Positions 7,971 through 16,864 of a stretch of DNA of 64,000 nucleotides are shown piece after piece (position 1 is the first letter of the stretch; the number at the start of each line of letters is the position of its first letter). The translations under genes and the position numbers were made by a program. The DNA comes from Chryseobacterium sp. StRB126 (GTDB lineage Bacteria; Bacteroidota; Bacteroidia; Flavobacteriales; Weeksellaceae): assembly GCF_000829375.1 (NCBI RefSeq), contig NZ_AP014624.1, positions 4,588,001 through 4,652,000 on the forward strand, given 5' to 3'. The notes under the pieces are model-generated. The model was given only the letters and a program-made list of their open reading frames with translations, was not told the origin of the DNA and did no database searches.

Positions 7971-9593
7971 ATGCCTTTATCATATGTTTATGGAGCATCT
8001 GAGGTTCCATTATTAGGACAGACTATTGGAGCAAATCTTAAAAGTACTGTCGAAAAATTCCCTAATCAAGAAGCACTTATTTGTGTTCATCAAGGTTACA
8101 GAGCTACTTATCAAGAATTTTACAATCAAACAACCGCTATTGCCAAAGCCCTGATATTTTTAGGCGCAAAAAGTGGTGACCGAATAGGAATATGGGCTTC
8201 CAACCGCTATGAATGGGTACTTCTTCAATATGCCACTGCCAGAATCGGGGCTATTTTAGTGAATATCAATCCCGCCTACAGAACCCACGAGCTTACCTAT
8301 GTACTGAACCAGTCTGAAATTCGTTTTATTTTTTCTTCCTTAAGCTTTAAAACCAGCAACTACAAAGAAATGGTTGAATATGCCAAGGAAGTTTGCCCCA
8401 CTTTAAAGCACGAAATTTTCTTCGATGATAACTGGGAAAACTTTGTAAACAACGGCCAGGAAATTTCTGATGAAGTTCTCCATAGTTTTGAAGAACATGT
8501 ACAGTTTGATGATCCTGTCAATATTCAATATACCTCAGGAACCACAGGGTTTCCTAAAGGAGTTACTCTTTCCCATCATAATATCTTAAATAACGGATAC
8601 TTTATTGGTATCCGGTTAAAGTATACGGAAAAAGACCGCGTATGTATTCCGGTTCCTTTCTATCACTGCTTTGGAATGGTGATTGGAAATATGTGCTGTA
8701 CCGCTCACGGTGCTTGCATGGTAATTCCTAATGACAGTTTTGATCCCGATATTACATTGAAAACGGTTTCGGATGAAAAATGTACATCCCTTTATGGTGT
8801 TCCTACTATGTTTATTGCTGAACTTGCCGTAAAGGATTTTGATTCTTATGATTTTTCAAGTTTAAGAACCGGTGTAATGGCAGGCTCAGTATGTCCACCG
8901 GAAATTATGAAAAAAGTGGAAAACCTTATGAATATTAAAGAAATGAGTATCTGTTATGGAATGACGGAAACTTCTCCCGTATCCACCCAAACTTTAATAG
9001 GAACTCCATTGGAGAAACAGGTAAGTACAGTAGGAACCGTTCAGGATCACCTTGAAATAAAAATCATTGATGAAAATGGAAAAATTCTGAAACGTGGTGA
9101 ACACGGTGAACTCTGTACAAGAGGCTACTCTGTGATGCTGAAATACTGGAATGATCCCGAAAACACAAAAAAAGTACTGGACGATGCCCGCTGGATGCAC
9201 ACCGGCGATATGGCAGTAATGGATAAAGATGGGTATATTACCATTTCCGGAAGAATTAAAGACCTTATCATCCGAGGTGGAGAAAATATCTCTCCTAAAG
9301 AAATTGAAGACTTCTTATACACTTATACCCATATTCTGGATGTTCAAATCATTGGAGTTCCGAGTGAAAAATTTGGAGAAGAAGTGATGGCTTGGGTGAA
9401 AGTAAGGAAAGGCTTTAATATTACAGAACAGGAGTTATTAGACTATTGTAAAGGAAGAATTGCTCATTATAAAGTTCCGAAATACTGGAAGTTTGTGGAG
9501 GAATTTCCAATGACCATTTCCGGGAAAATAAGAAAGGTAGAAATGCGGGAAATCTCTATGAAAGAATTAGGATTGGAAAGTCATAAAGCTTAA
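7971..9593 (+). CDS. AMP-binding acyl-CoA synthetase (FadD-like)
   Basis: 540 residues. Activates a carboxylic acid, probably a medium- or long-chain fatty acid, to acyl-AMP and then acyl-CoA. Motifs in order: P-loop YTSGTTGFPKGVTLSH (about 188-203), YGMTETSP (about 330), hinge GDMAVMDKDGYITISGRIKDLIIRGGENISPKEIE (about 415-450) and the C-terminal catalytic lysine in MTISGKIRKVEMRE. Length and layout fit FadD/AcsA-type ligases. Single gene; no beta-oxidation partners adjacent, so the substrate is open. Confidence 0.92.
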   Translation: MPLSYVYGASEVPLLGQTIGANLKSTVEKFPNQEALICVHQGYRATYQEFYNQTTAIAKALIFLGAKSGDRIGIWASNRYEWVLLQYATARIGAILVNINPAYRTHELTYVLNQSEIRFIFSSLSFKTSNYKEMVEYAKEVCPTLKHEIFFDDNWENFVNNGQEISDEVLHSFEEHVQFDDPVNIQYTSGTTGFPKGVTLSHHNILNNGYFIGIRLKYTEKDRVCIPVPFYHCFGMVIGNMCCTAHGACMVIPNDSFDPDITLKTVSDEKCTSLYGVPTMFIAELAVKDFDSYDFSSLRTGVMAGSVCPPEIMKKVENLMNIKEMSICYGMTETSPVSTQTLIGTPLEKQVSTVGTVQDHLEIKIIDENGKILKRGEHGELCTRGYSVMLKYWNDPENTKKVLDDARWMHTGDMAVMDKDGYITISGRIKDLIIRGGENISPKEIEDFLYTYTHILDVQIIGVPSEKFGEEVMAWVKVRKGFNITEQELLDYCKGRIAHYKVPKYWKFVEEFPMTISGKIRKVEMREISMKELGLESHKA

Positions 9594-9836
9594 AAACCTT
9601 TACGATGAAGAGTAGTAAAATAGATTTACTTTAATGATAGGTCTTAAGCTGAAATATTTTAACCACAAAAGTTTTTGTCCTCGATTTCTATGCATGGTAT
9701 AATGAATGCTACAATCGAAAGACTAGAATTCTCCTCCTCTGAAGGTGGCAAAAATTCAAAGAATTTTTGACGGGGTGGTTTTACAAATAATCTATCATCA
9801 ATAAATAACAAAAGCATCACTTTAACACCTCTTAAA
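9594..9836. repeat. intergenic region with a dispersed-repeat-like hairpin
   Basis: No gene seen. AAAAATTC/GAATTTTT arms around 9750-9769 form a hairpin inside a longer sequence (GGTGGC...CGGGGTGG) of the kind found repeatedly between Chryseobacterium genes. A 64-codon reverse frame here reads through the repeat and is not supported. Confidence 0.4.
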
Positions 9837-9869
9837 ACAAAAAAGCATTTCAAATGAAATGCTTTTTTT
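9837..9869. terminator. bidirectional terminator between acyl-CoA synthetase and rpoN
   Basis: AAAAAGCATTT and AAATGCTTTTT arms with a six-base loop, A-run on the left and T-run on the right, so it can end transcripts from either convergent gene. Confidence 0.8.
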
Positions 9870-9874
9870 ATATT

Positions 9875-11338
9875 TTAAAGTTCTTTTCTTAACCTAGCAA
9901 CAGGAATATTGAGTTGTTCCCGATATTTTGCAATCGTTCTTCTAGCAATATTATACCCCTGCTCTTTTAAAATTACGACTAGAGCGTCATCTGTTAGAGG
10001 TTTTCTCTTATTCTCTTTACTGATGACTTCCTGAAGGTGGGTTTTGATCTCTTTAGTAGAAACTTCTTCCCCATCATCATTGGTTAAACTATCTGAGAAT
10101 AGGTCCTTAAGATAAACAATACCGTTTGATGTATCTGCGTATTTGCTTTTTACCACTCTGGAAATGGTAGAAATATCAAATCCGGTAATGTCTGCTACAT
10201 CTTTTAGGATCATTGGCTTCAGAGATTTTTCATCACCTGTAATGAAATAATCTTTCTGAAACTTAACAATAGCTGTAATGGTCTGCAGCAAAGTATTCTG
10301 ACGCTGATTAATAGCATCAATATACCATTTGGCAGCATCCAGTTTCTGCTTGATAAACAAGGCAGCCTGCTTATGTTCAGAAGAGTTTTTATCATGTGAA
10401 TAAGTAGTAAGAATATCTTTATACTCTTCAGAAACTCTTAATGTAGGCGCATTTTTGCTATTAAGCATAGGAATAACCAACCCATCCTTTACCTGAATTA
10501 CAAAATCCGGGATAATTTCCTGGTTGATGGTAATGGTTTGGGTATCGAAGTTTCCTCCAACTTTTGGTGACAGTTTTGAAATTTCATCCAAAGCATCTTT
10601 CAGGTCCTCTTCCTCAATATCATATTTCTGAATGATCTTATTATAATGCTTATTGGTTAAGGCATCAAACTGATGTCTCAAAATGCTGGCTGCTAAAGAA
10701 ACGGCTTTATCAGAGCTCACTTTCTTTTCAATCTGCAATAATAAACATTCCTGAAGGCCTCTGGCTCCTACTCCAGGCGGATCCAGTTTCTGAACATAAT
10801 TTTCAAGGATATCATCTACTTTTTCCTTAGTAGTATAAATTCCCTGGGAGAAGGCAAGATCATCTACAATAGATTTGATCTCTCTTCTCAGATATCCGTC
10901 TGTATCAAGGTTACCGATAAGGTATTCTGCAATCTTCAGATCTTCTTCACTGATATTACTCAGGTGAATCTGTTCCGTCAAATAATCATATAATGACTGT
11001 CCTTCGGTTAAAAGGCTTTCATTGTCAAATTCTTCATCATCCGGAGAGTAGTTACTGGATGCGGTTTTATAGCTAGGCTCGTCGTCGTAAAGATATTCGT
11101 TAACGTCGAAGTCTGTTTCAATGCTTTCTGTACCCTCATCCTGATAAGCATCTTCCAGGGAAGAAAAATCATCTTCCTTAGAATCCTCCTTTACAATTTC
11201 CAAAGCAGGGTTTTCTTCTAGCTCTCTCTCCAACTCCTCTTCAAATTCAAGAGTATGAAGCTGAATAAGCTTCATCAACTGGATCTGCTGAGGGGCCAGC
11301 TTCTGTCCTAATTTGAGTTGTAAGTGTTGTTTAAGCAT
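9875..11338 (-). CDS. rpoN: RNA polymerase sigma-54 factor
   Basis: 487 residues. Region I is the Gln/Leu-rich start (KQHLQLKLGQKLAPQQIQLMKLIQLHTLEFEEELERELEENPALE). An acidic region II follows, then the core-binding domain with LDPPGVGARGLQECLLLQIE, the -12-binding HTH (LKPMILKDVADITGFDISTISRVVKSKY) and the C-terminal RpoN box ARRTIAKYREQLNIPVARLRKEL that reads -24. Sigma-54 needs an AAA+ activator; none is encoded in this window. Stand-alone gene with terminators on both sides. Confidence 0.97.
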   Translation of the reverse strand: MLKQHLQLKLGQKLAPQQIQLMKLIQLHTLEFEEELERELEENPALEIVKEDSKEDDFSSLEDAYQDEGTESIETDFDVNEYLYDDEPSYKTASSNYSPDDEEFDNESLLTEGQSLYDYLTEQIHLSNISEEDLKIAEYLIGNLDTDGYLRREIKSIVDDLAFSQGIYTTKEKVDDILENYVQKLDPPGVGARGLQECLLLQIEKKVSSDKAVSLAASILRHQFDALTNKHYNKIIQKYDIEEEDLKDALDEISKLSPKVGGNFDTQTITINQEIIPDFVIQVKDGLVIPMLNSKNAPTLRVSEEYKDILTTYSHDKNSSEHKQAALFIKQKLDAAKWYIDAINQRQNTLLQTITAIVKFQKDYFITGDEKSLKPMILKDVADITGFDISTISRVVKSKYADTSNGIVYLKDLFSDSLTNDDGEEVSTKEIKTHLQEVISKENKRKPLTDDALVVILKEQGYNIARRTIAKYREQLNIPVARLRKEL

Positions 11339-11454
11339 ATTAATATTGGCGTTTTAACATAACATATTCTACGAATTTAATAAATTTATTTGATAAAAAA
11401 TACATTTAGCATGATTTTTGCTTCATACTTTTTATATAATAAACTATTGAAAAA

Positions 11455-11492
11455 TAAAAAAAGCCTTATCTCAATGATGAAGGCTTTTTTTT
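11455..11492. terminator. terminator downstream of asnS
   Basis: AAAAAAGCCTT and AAGGCTTTTTT arms with a 12-base loop, just after the asnS stop on the reverse strand; symmetric A/T runs allow either direction. Confidence 0.75.
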
Positions 11493-11498
11493 ATGATT

Positions 11499-12947
11499 CT
11501 AGAATTCAGCGCTTTTCGGCGTCCTTGGGAAAGGAATTACATCTCTGATATTCGTCATTCCTGTTACAAAAAGAACTAATCTTTCTAACCCTAAACCAAA
11601 ACCAGCATGCGGTACAGAACCGAATTTTCGGGTATCTAAATACCACCAAAGTTCGTGTTCATCTACATGCATTTCTGCCATTTTCTGTTTTAAAACATCT
11701 AATCTCGCTTCTCTTTCAGATCCACCGATGATTTCACCGATACCTGGGAAAAGAACGTCCATTGCTGCAACCGTTTTGTTGTCTTCGTTCAGCTTCATAT
11801 AGAAAGCTTTAATTTCTTTCGGATAATCGAACAATACAACCGGGCACTCAAAATGTTTTTCAACCAAATATCTTTCGTGCTCAGACTGAAGATCTGCCCC
11901 CCATTTTTCAACAGGATAAGCAAATTTTCCTTTCTTATTTTCTTTTGAGTTTAATAAAATCTCAATAGCTTCTGTATAGCTTACTCGTTTGAAACGTTTA
12001 GCGATTACATTCTGAAGTTTTTCGATAAGACCTTCTTTTGCTCTCTCTTTTTCAGGTTTTGATTTTTGTTCTTCTTCAAAACGCTTGTCTAAGAACTCAA
12101 GATCGTCTTTGCAGTTATCCAATACATACTGAATGACATATTTTAAGAAATCTTCTGCAAGATCGATGTTATCTTCAAGGTTGTTGAATGCAACTTCCGG
12201 CTCAATCATCCAGAATTCTGCAAGGTGTCTTGTCGTGTTTGAGTTCTCTGCACGGAAAGTAGGCCCGAATGTATAAATTCTTCCTAATCCCATAGCAGCA
12301 GTTTCTCCTTCAAGCTGTCCTGAAACCGTAAGGTTGGTTTTCTTACCAAAGAAGTCCTGAGCGAAATCAATTTCTCCCTCTTCAGTTTTGGGCATATTGT
12401 TCAGATCGAAGTTGGTTACTCCAAACATTTCTCCTGCTCCTTCAGCATCTGCACCTGTAATGACCGGAGTGTTGATATAGAAGAACTGGTTTTGATTGAA
12501 GAATGAGTGAATCGCAAAACTTACGGCATGACGTACTCTGAAAACAGCACCAAATAAATTGGTTCTGAATCTTAAGTGAGCCTGCTCACGAAGTTTCTCC
12601 AAGCTGTGTTTTTTAGGCTGAAGAATGGTGCTTTGAAGCTCTTCTGTAAAGTTATCTCCTAAAATAATGATCTTTTTAGCAACAATTTCTACAGATTGTC
12701 CTGCTCCCTGGCTTTCCACTACTTCACCCACTACTTTAAGAGAAGAAGCCGTGCTAATATTCTTAATGAGTTCTTCATCAAAATTTTCGAAATCAACAAC
12801 TATCTGCAAATTATTAATCGTAGAACCATCATTAAGTGCAATAAAGCGATTAGCACGGAATGATCTTACCCATCCGTAAACTGTAATGTCATGATGTAAT
12901 ACTTTCTTGTAATCCTTTAGGATTTCTTTGATCGTTTGCTTTTTCAT
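11499..12947 (-). CDS. asnS: asparaginyl-tRNA synthetase
   Basis: 482 residues. N-terminal OB-fold anticodon-binding domain ([30 protein letters not shown]), then the class II catalytic domain with motif 2 ([26 protein letters not shown]) and motif 3 ([31 protein letters not shown]). The NTTRH segment and the ending [11 protein letters not shown] are characteristic of AsnRS rather than AspRS. The promoter box at 12986-12993 lies immediately after the terminator of the upstream gene, so it is a separate transcription unit. Confidence 0.96.
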   Translation of the reverse strand: MKKQTIKEILKDYKKVLHHDITVYGWVRSFRANRFIALNDGSTINNLQIVVDFENFDEELIKNISTASSLKVVGEVVESQGAGQSVEIVAKKIIILGDNFTEELQSTILQPKKHSLEKLREQAHLRFRTNLFGAVFRVRHAVSFAIHSFFNQNQFFYINTPVITGADAEGAGEMFGVTNFDLNNMPKTEEGEIDFAQDFFGKKTNLTVSGQLEGETAAMGLGRIYTFGPTFRAENSNTTRHLAEFWMIEPEVAFNNLEDNIDLAEDFLKYVIQYVLDNCKDDLEFLDKRFEEEQKSKPEKERAKEGLIEKLQNVIAKRFKRVSYTEAIEILLNSKENKKGKFAYPVEKWGADLQSEHERYLVEKHFECPVVLFDYPKEIKAFYMKLNEDNKTVAAMDVLFPGIGEIIGGSEREARLDVLKQKMAEMHVDEHELWWYLDTRKFGSVPHAGFGLGLERLVLFVTGMTNIRDVIPFPRTPKSAEF

Positions 12948-12985
12948 TTGTTGATAATAAATTTTTGTATAAAAATTAATGGCTG

Positions 12986-12993
12986 CAAAGTTA
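12986..12993 (-). promoter_or_regulatory. -7 promoter box of asnS
   Basis: TAACTTTG on the reverse strand, exact TAnnTTTG match, 38 nt upstream of the asnS start and adjoining the T-run of the upstream terminator. Confidence 0.6.
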
Positions 12994-13024
12994 CAAAAAA
13001 ACGGCGCAACTTGATGATTGCGCC
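12994..13024 (-). terminator. terminator of the CDP-alcohol phosphatidyltransferase gene
   Basis: GGCGCAA/TTGCGCC stem (13003-13009 with 13018-13024) followed on the reverse strand by seven T. Confidence 0.8.
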
Positions 13025-13058
13025 CTCTTTAAAAATCATTTATCAACTATTTAATGCT

Positions 13059-13658
13059 TTAATTAAAGAAAATGGTCTTTTTTCTTTGCTTTCCGTTCCT
13101 GATTTTCAGAGCATGATAACAGCTTGGAACATCATATTGCCATTGGGGAAGAAATACAATAATCAGGATAACATCCAGATGAGAAACCAACCCCAGGATC
13201 ACAGCCCAATCAAAGATCCAGCCTGCTTCCTGAAAACCTATCAAATAGGTAAAGGCCAGCAAAAGACTCAATCCCCACATTTTGGCTAAAAAGGCATGCG
13301 TACAAGTTTCTTTTCCGAATTTCCAGATACTAACAATATAGCACAATGTTTCCATAATGAAGATCAGCAGAATACTTTTCCATTCATTAATAATCAGATC
13401 CGGATTCAGGAAATAAGAAGCAAATCCCAGAGATAACCAGAAGACAAGATCAGTCTGGCTATCCAGTCTTCTTAATTTTTCTGAAGAAACTCCTGTCTTT
13501 CGGGCAATAATTCCGTCAAAAATATCGGTAAACAGTCCAAAATACATCAGAATCAGAATATATTTACGGGCCGGTTCTCCTACATAATATCCCAGATACA
13601 GAATAATAAAGGCTATAATAAAGCGGGATAGGATTAATAAATAAGGTATATTTTTCAT
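13059..13658 (-). CDS. CDP-alcohol phosphatidyltransferase family membrane protein
   Basis: 199 residues with five to six hydrophobic segments. Enzymes of this family join a CDP-activated lipid to an alcohol to make phospholipid headgroups. The signature lies at TDIFDGIIARKTGVSSEKLRRLDSQTD: the four Asp, the DG and the AR are present, but the usually conserved Gly before the third Asp is Leu. It could be a distinct subfamily; specificity (glycerol phosphate, inositol or other) cannot be read. Followed by a strong terminator. Confidence 0.75.
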   Translation of the reverse strand: MKNIPYLLILSRFIIAFIILYLGYYVGEPARKYILILMYFGLFTDIFDGIIARKTGVSSEKLRRLDSQTDLVFWLSLGFASYFLNPDLIINEWKSILLIFIMETLCYIVSIWKFGKETCTHAFLAKMWGLSLLLAFTYLIGFQEAGWIFDWAVILGLVSHLDVILIIVFLPQWQYDVPSCYHALKIRNGKQRKKTIFFN

Positions 13659-13669
13659 AACTATTATTT

Positions 13670-14245
13670 TTAATTAATTCTTTGGTATTTTTCTGCGTAA
13701 TTGATGGTATATCCTGCCCAGAAAAAGAGTAAAAAAGCCCCACTGTTATCTTTATAATTTTGAATCAATAAATGATGGTCTTTTGTTAAACCTATCCTTG
13801 ACTGGGAAATCTCACAACCACCGAGCAAATAAGGAACTCCATGGCATTTTGAGATATGATTGTTAAGTATGAGAAGACCTTTCTTAAGTTGAGCCTGATA
13901 TTTAAAAGTATATCTAAGTTCCTCTCCTTTTAAAAACATAAACTCTAATTCATATGTCTTTCCCTGCACTAACGGAACCGATTTAATAACGAGTTGGTCA
14001 CAATCATTAACTAATGTATTTTTCACAGCCAGCATTTTTCCTATATTTCCTTCAGTTCCAGATTTTGAGTTATCATGCCTAATATATTCATAGCCATTAT
14101 ATTTATATTGCCCATCAATCATATGAACATTTTCATCCTTCAATTCCGAAAGATCATCCTGAATCATTTTCCTGCTGAAACTCACGCATGAGTTCAGGCT
14201 CAATATTATTACTGTAAAAACAGGTATTAAAACTAGATTTTTCAT
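13670..14245 (-). CDS. predicted lipoprotein of unknown function
   Basis: 191 residues. N-terminal signal ending in the lipobox LNSC (Cys about residue 20), so anchored in an envelope membrane. The mature part is mostly beta-predicted (GKTYELEFMFLKGEELRYTFKYQAQLKKGLLIL) with a Cys pair at SKCHGVPYLLGGCEIS. No family recognised. Its ATG overlaps the stop of the frameshifted surface-repeat gene by four bases (ATGA), so the two were translationally coupled. Confidence 0.65.
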   Translation of the reverse strand: MKNLVLIPVFTVIILSLNSCVSFSRKMIQDDLSELKDENVHMIDGQYKYNGYEYIRHDNSKSGTEGNIGKMLAVKNTLVNDCDQLVIKSVPLVQGKTYELEFMFLKGEELRYTFKYQAQLKKGLLILNNHISKCHGVPYLLGGCEISQSRIGLTKDHHLLIQNYKDNSGAFLLFFWAGYTINYAEKYQRIN

Positions 14246-14894
14246 GGCTGAACGTTTATTTTTTGTTTTTTAAAATTCCAATTGATGAATGGCAATTTCC
14301 GTTTTCCGTTTTCATTCCACGCTCCAATCTGTATTCCACGGAAGTCTTTACAGCTGTTATAAAGTCCGATCTGAAGACCTCTGCATTTCTGTCCAACATT
14401 AGCAAACGGAGCTACAGAGACGCCTTTTATTTTATGATGTAGATTATACAGTGGAGAAACAGCCATCCCATTTGTTATGGCATACGTATTTATATTACTG
14501 GAAACATTTATTTCCAACCCATTGGTAACAGAGGGCTCCATATTAATCAATGATAGCTGAACTCCATTAATCTTATTCATTCTATTTTCCGGAACAATTT
14601 CATAATCATCATTCAGACTTCCTTTACTCAGAGCATCTGGTAAATTAAAAAATAACAAAAAGGGAAAAAAACTCCAAGAACATTCCCACCTACTCCCAAT
14701 CCGTTTACTTTTTTGGGAATAAAATCTTCCTCTTCTTCAAAATATTTAAATAAAACTCCATTAACGTTTCGAACATTTTTTGAAGGTGAAAACCCAACAA
14801 TTCTTGGTTTCAAAGAATCAACTTTTATAGTGTCTGAAGCATAGAACAGACTACTGAATAAAAGCATTGGTATTAAAAAAAATTGTGCTTTCAT
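14242..14894 (-). pseudogene. LA_2272-type surface-repeat protein, frameshifted in an A7/T7 tract
   Basis: The first frame (14894 down to about 14628) begins with a signal peptide (MKAQFFLIPMLLFSSLFYAS) and runs into VNGLGVGGNVLGVFFPF before going out of frame. The following frame continues with repeats of the type NGVQLSLINMEPSVTNGLEI, IKGVSVAPFANV, CRGLQIGLYNSCKDFRGIQIGAWN. The two join into one product if the T7 run (14665-14671, A on the top strand) had eight bases. The NG..xG repeats fit the LA_2272 surface-repeat family. Read as a one-base deletion: phase variation, decay or sequence error. A -7 box (TAATTTTG, 14920-14927) precedes it. Confidence 0.75.
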
Positions 14895-14919
14895 AACTCA
14901 TGATTTTTAAATTATAGTT

Positions 14920-14927
14920 CAAAATTA
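14920..14927 (-). promoter_or_regulatory. -7 promoter box for the surface-repeat/lipoprotein pair
   Basis: TAATTTTG on the reverse strand, exact TAnnTTTG match 25 nt upstream of the start at 14894. Confidence 0.5.
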
Positions 14928-14979
14928 TCTGCCGAAAGCCCAGTATTGAATGTGAAAAAAAATTAAAAAAAATATCCAG

Positions 14980-14996
14980 TTTGTGAAAATCACAAA
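14980..14996. promoter_or_regulatory. operator-like palindrome, copy 1
   Basis: TTTGTGAAAATCACAAA: 7-bp perfect arms around AAA, identical to copy 2 at 15052. Lies in the divergent region between the surface-repeat gene and the HTH regulator gene. Confidence 0.65.
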
Positions 14997-15047
14997 ACAC
15001 ATTTACAGCGCTATTTTCAAAAAATGTATTCGCCTTGAAAAAAACAT

Positions 15048-15068
15048 TACATTTGTGAAAATCACAAA
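15048..15068 (+). promoter_or_regulatory. -7 box overlapped by operator-like palindrome, copy 2
   Basis: TACATTTG at 15048-15055 is an exact -7 element, and its TTTG is part of the 17-bp palindrome TTTGTGAAAATCACAAA (15052-15068). The palindrome ends 3 bp before the regulator ATG. A protein bound here would block both polymerase and initiation, as expected for autoregulation. Confidence 0.65.
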
Positions 15069-15071
15069 GCT

Positions 15072-16001
15072 ATGCACCAGGAAGCTTTATTAAAGGAAAT
15101 CCGCAGAAAAATCGGTGATAAGTCGTTGAATGATGAGATCGCCAATATTCTTAATATCAGCTATGATGCAGCTCACCGAAGAACTTCATTGAAGGCTAAA
15201 TTTAGTTTTGAAGAAGCCCTTGAACTCGCCAAATATTACCAAATATCATTAGATCAGTTTCTGGGAACGGAAAATCAATTGGTGGTCCAAAGAACACAGC
15301 CTGTAAAAACCACTGAGGATCTTTTAAATTACTTTGAAAACTCTCTTAAAATTCTGAACGTTTTTCAGGATATTACCCATTCGAAAGTTTATTATTCAGC
15401 TAAAGATATTCCGTTTTTCTATACGATTTCAGATTCTGTTTTATCCCGTTTTAAGTTTTATGTATGGATGAATTTATTGAATCAGGATAAGTTTTTAAGT
15501 CCTTTTCACGATTTCAACATGCAGTATCACTCAGTGAAAAATGAAATGCTCCGAGATTTGTATGATAAACAAAATGTTACAGAAATCTGGAATGACACAA
15601 CAATTTTGAGTGTTTTAAGGCAGATCACCTTTTATTCTGAAATGGGTTTACTCAATAATAATGATATTGATTTGATTTTAGAAGACCTGAAAAATCTTTT
15701 GATAGAATTAGAAAACAAAACACTGGAAAAATCTAACTTTCAGATTTACATCAACGATCTGGTGATTCTAAACAACAGTATTTTATTTAAAAATGAGCAG
15801 CAGTGTTCCTTTTTCATCCCGTTCAGTATGTTTGGATATATGATGACCAATGATAAAATAACCTGTGAGGATTCTTTAAGTTATTTTGAGCATCAGATCA
15901 AGAATTCAAGATCACTGAATGAATCCGGAAACCGGGAGAGAAAAATGTTCTTTAACAAAATGTATGAACAGATTGAACGCTTAAAACAAAATTTATCATG
16001 A
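15072..16001 (+). CDS. HTH (XRE/BetR-like) transcriptional regulator
   Basis: 309 residues. The N-terminal helix-turn-helix LNDEIANILNISYDAAHRRTSLKAKFSFEEALELAKYY (about residues 18-57) resembles Cro/BetR-type domains. The rest is a mostly helical domain of unknown ligand. An identical 17-bp palindrome occurs twice upstream, once overlapping its own -7 box, so autoregulation and control of the divergent envelope genes are likely. Its stop overlaps the start of the AraC-type gene by four bases (ATGA). Confidence 0.75.
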   Translation: MHQEALLKEIRRKIGDKSLNDEIANILNISYDAAHRRTSLKAKFSFEEALELAKYYQISLDQFLGTENQLVVQRTQPVKTTEDLLNYFENSLKILNVFQDITHSKVYYSAKDIPFFYTISDSVLSRFKFYVWMNLLNQDKFLSPFHDFNMQYHSVKNEMLRDLYDKQNVTEIWNDTTILSVLRQITFYSEMGLLNNNDIDLILEDLKNLLIELENKTLEKSNFQIYINDLVILNNSILFKNEQQCSFFIPFSMFGYMMTNDKITCEDSLSYFEHQIKNSRSLNESGNRERKMFFNKMYEQIERLKQNLS

Positions 16002-16801
16002 AGACTTTACATAACGGTGAATATTTTGGTCATACCAATGATATTGTTAATCTTGATGGATTAATAATCACAGATACTGAATATACTCATCCTTATGTAG
16101 ACTGGCATTATCATGAAAATGCTTATTTTACTTTTTTGCTTCAGGGAAATATGACTGAGGGAAACAAAAAAGAAATTTATGAATGTTCTGCAGGTACATT
16201 ACTCTACCATCACTGGGAAGATCCGCACTATAATATTAAACCTGATATATTTACACGAGGATTTCACATTGAGATTTCACAAAGCTGGTTTGATCGGTTT
16301 GATGTTCAAAAAAATGAAGTTGAAGGTAGTTTTAATATACAGGACCCTACTTTAAAATTATTGATTTATAAAATCTTTAAAGAAAACCAGGCTAGAGATC
16401 ATACTTTTGAATTGGCTATCCATCAACTTTTGTTAAATCTATTCAGTCAGTTCGTTATCCGGAAAGATAAAATTGAGAAAAAGCCTGTATGGGTTGAACA
16501 AATCAGTGAAATTTTGCACGAATGCTTTACAGAAAAATTAAGCCTTACTGAGCTTTCCTCAACACTCAATATCCATCCCATTCACTTAAGCAGAGATTTC
16601 CCAAAATACTTTCATTGTAATCTGGGAGAATATCTTAGAAAATTAAAATTGAATAAATCATTAGAACTGCTTCCTCAACACACTTCTTTAACGGATATTG
16701 CCATGGAATGCGGATTTGCCGACCAAAGTCATTTCATCCGTTGCTTCAAAGAGAATATGGGCATAACACCCTTAAAATATCGAAGTCTATTAAGAAGATA
16801 G
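15998..16801 (+). CDS. AraC-family transcriptional regulator with cupin sensor
   Basis: 267 residues. N-terminal cupin-like domain (DWHYHENAYFTFLLQGNMTEG...CSAGTLLYHHWEDPHYN) and a C-terminal pair of AraC HTHs (LSLTELSSTLNIHPIHLSRDFPKYFHCNLGEYLRKLKLNKSLELL and TDIAMECGFADQSHFIRCFKENMGITPLKYR). Coupled to the preceding regulator by a 4-bp overlap. It probably controls the serine hydrolase that follows; the ligand is unknown. Confidence 0.88.
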   Translation: MKTLHNGEYFGHTNDIVNLDGLIITDTEYTHPYVDWHYHENAYFTFLLQGNMTEGNKKEIYECSAGTLLYHHWEDPHYNIKPDIFTRGFHIEISQSWFDRFDVQKNEVEGSFNIQDPTLKLLIYKIFKENQARDHTFELAIHQLLLNLFSQFVIRKDKIEKKPVWVEQISEILHECFTEKLSLTELSSTLNIHPIHLSRDFPKYFHCNLGEYLRKLKLNKSLELLPQHTSLTDIAMECGFADQSHFIRCFKENMGITPLKYRSLLRR

Positions 16802-16841
16802 TCATGTTAATTTCATTCTATTTTCTGAAATAGCAGTCTCT

Positions 16842-16849
16842 TATTTTTG
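16842..16849 (+). promoter_or_regulatory. -7 promoter box of the serine hydrolase gene
   Basis: TATTTTTG, exact TAnnTTTG match 15 nt before the ATG at 16865; it excludes the in-frame start at 16847, which would overlap it. Confidence 0.55.
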
Positions 16850-16864
16850 CTAAAATATTTTAAA

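Noticed and set aside
9659..9853. 64-codon reverse frame
   Set aside because: Reads through a repeat-like hairpin region; no family match and overlaps the rpoN terminator.
14980..15068. Interpretation of TGTGA...TCACA as CRP sites
   Set aside because: The spacer is 3 bp rather than 6, and the site belongs naturally to the adjoining HTH regulator gene.
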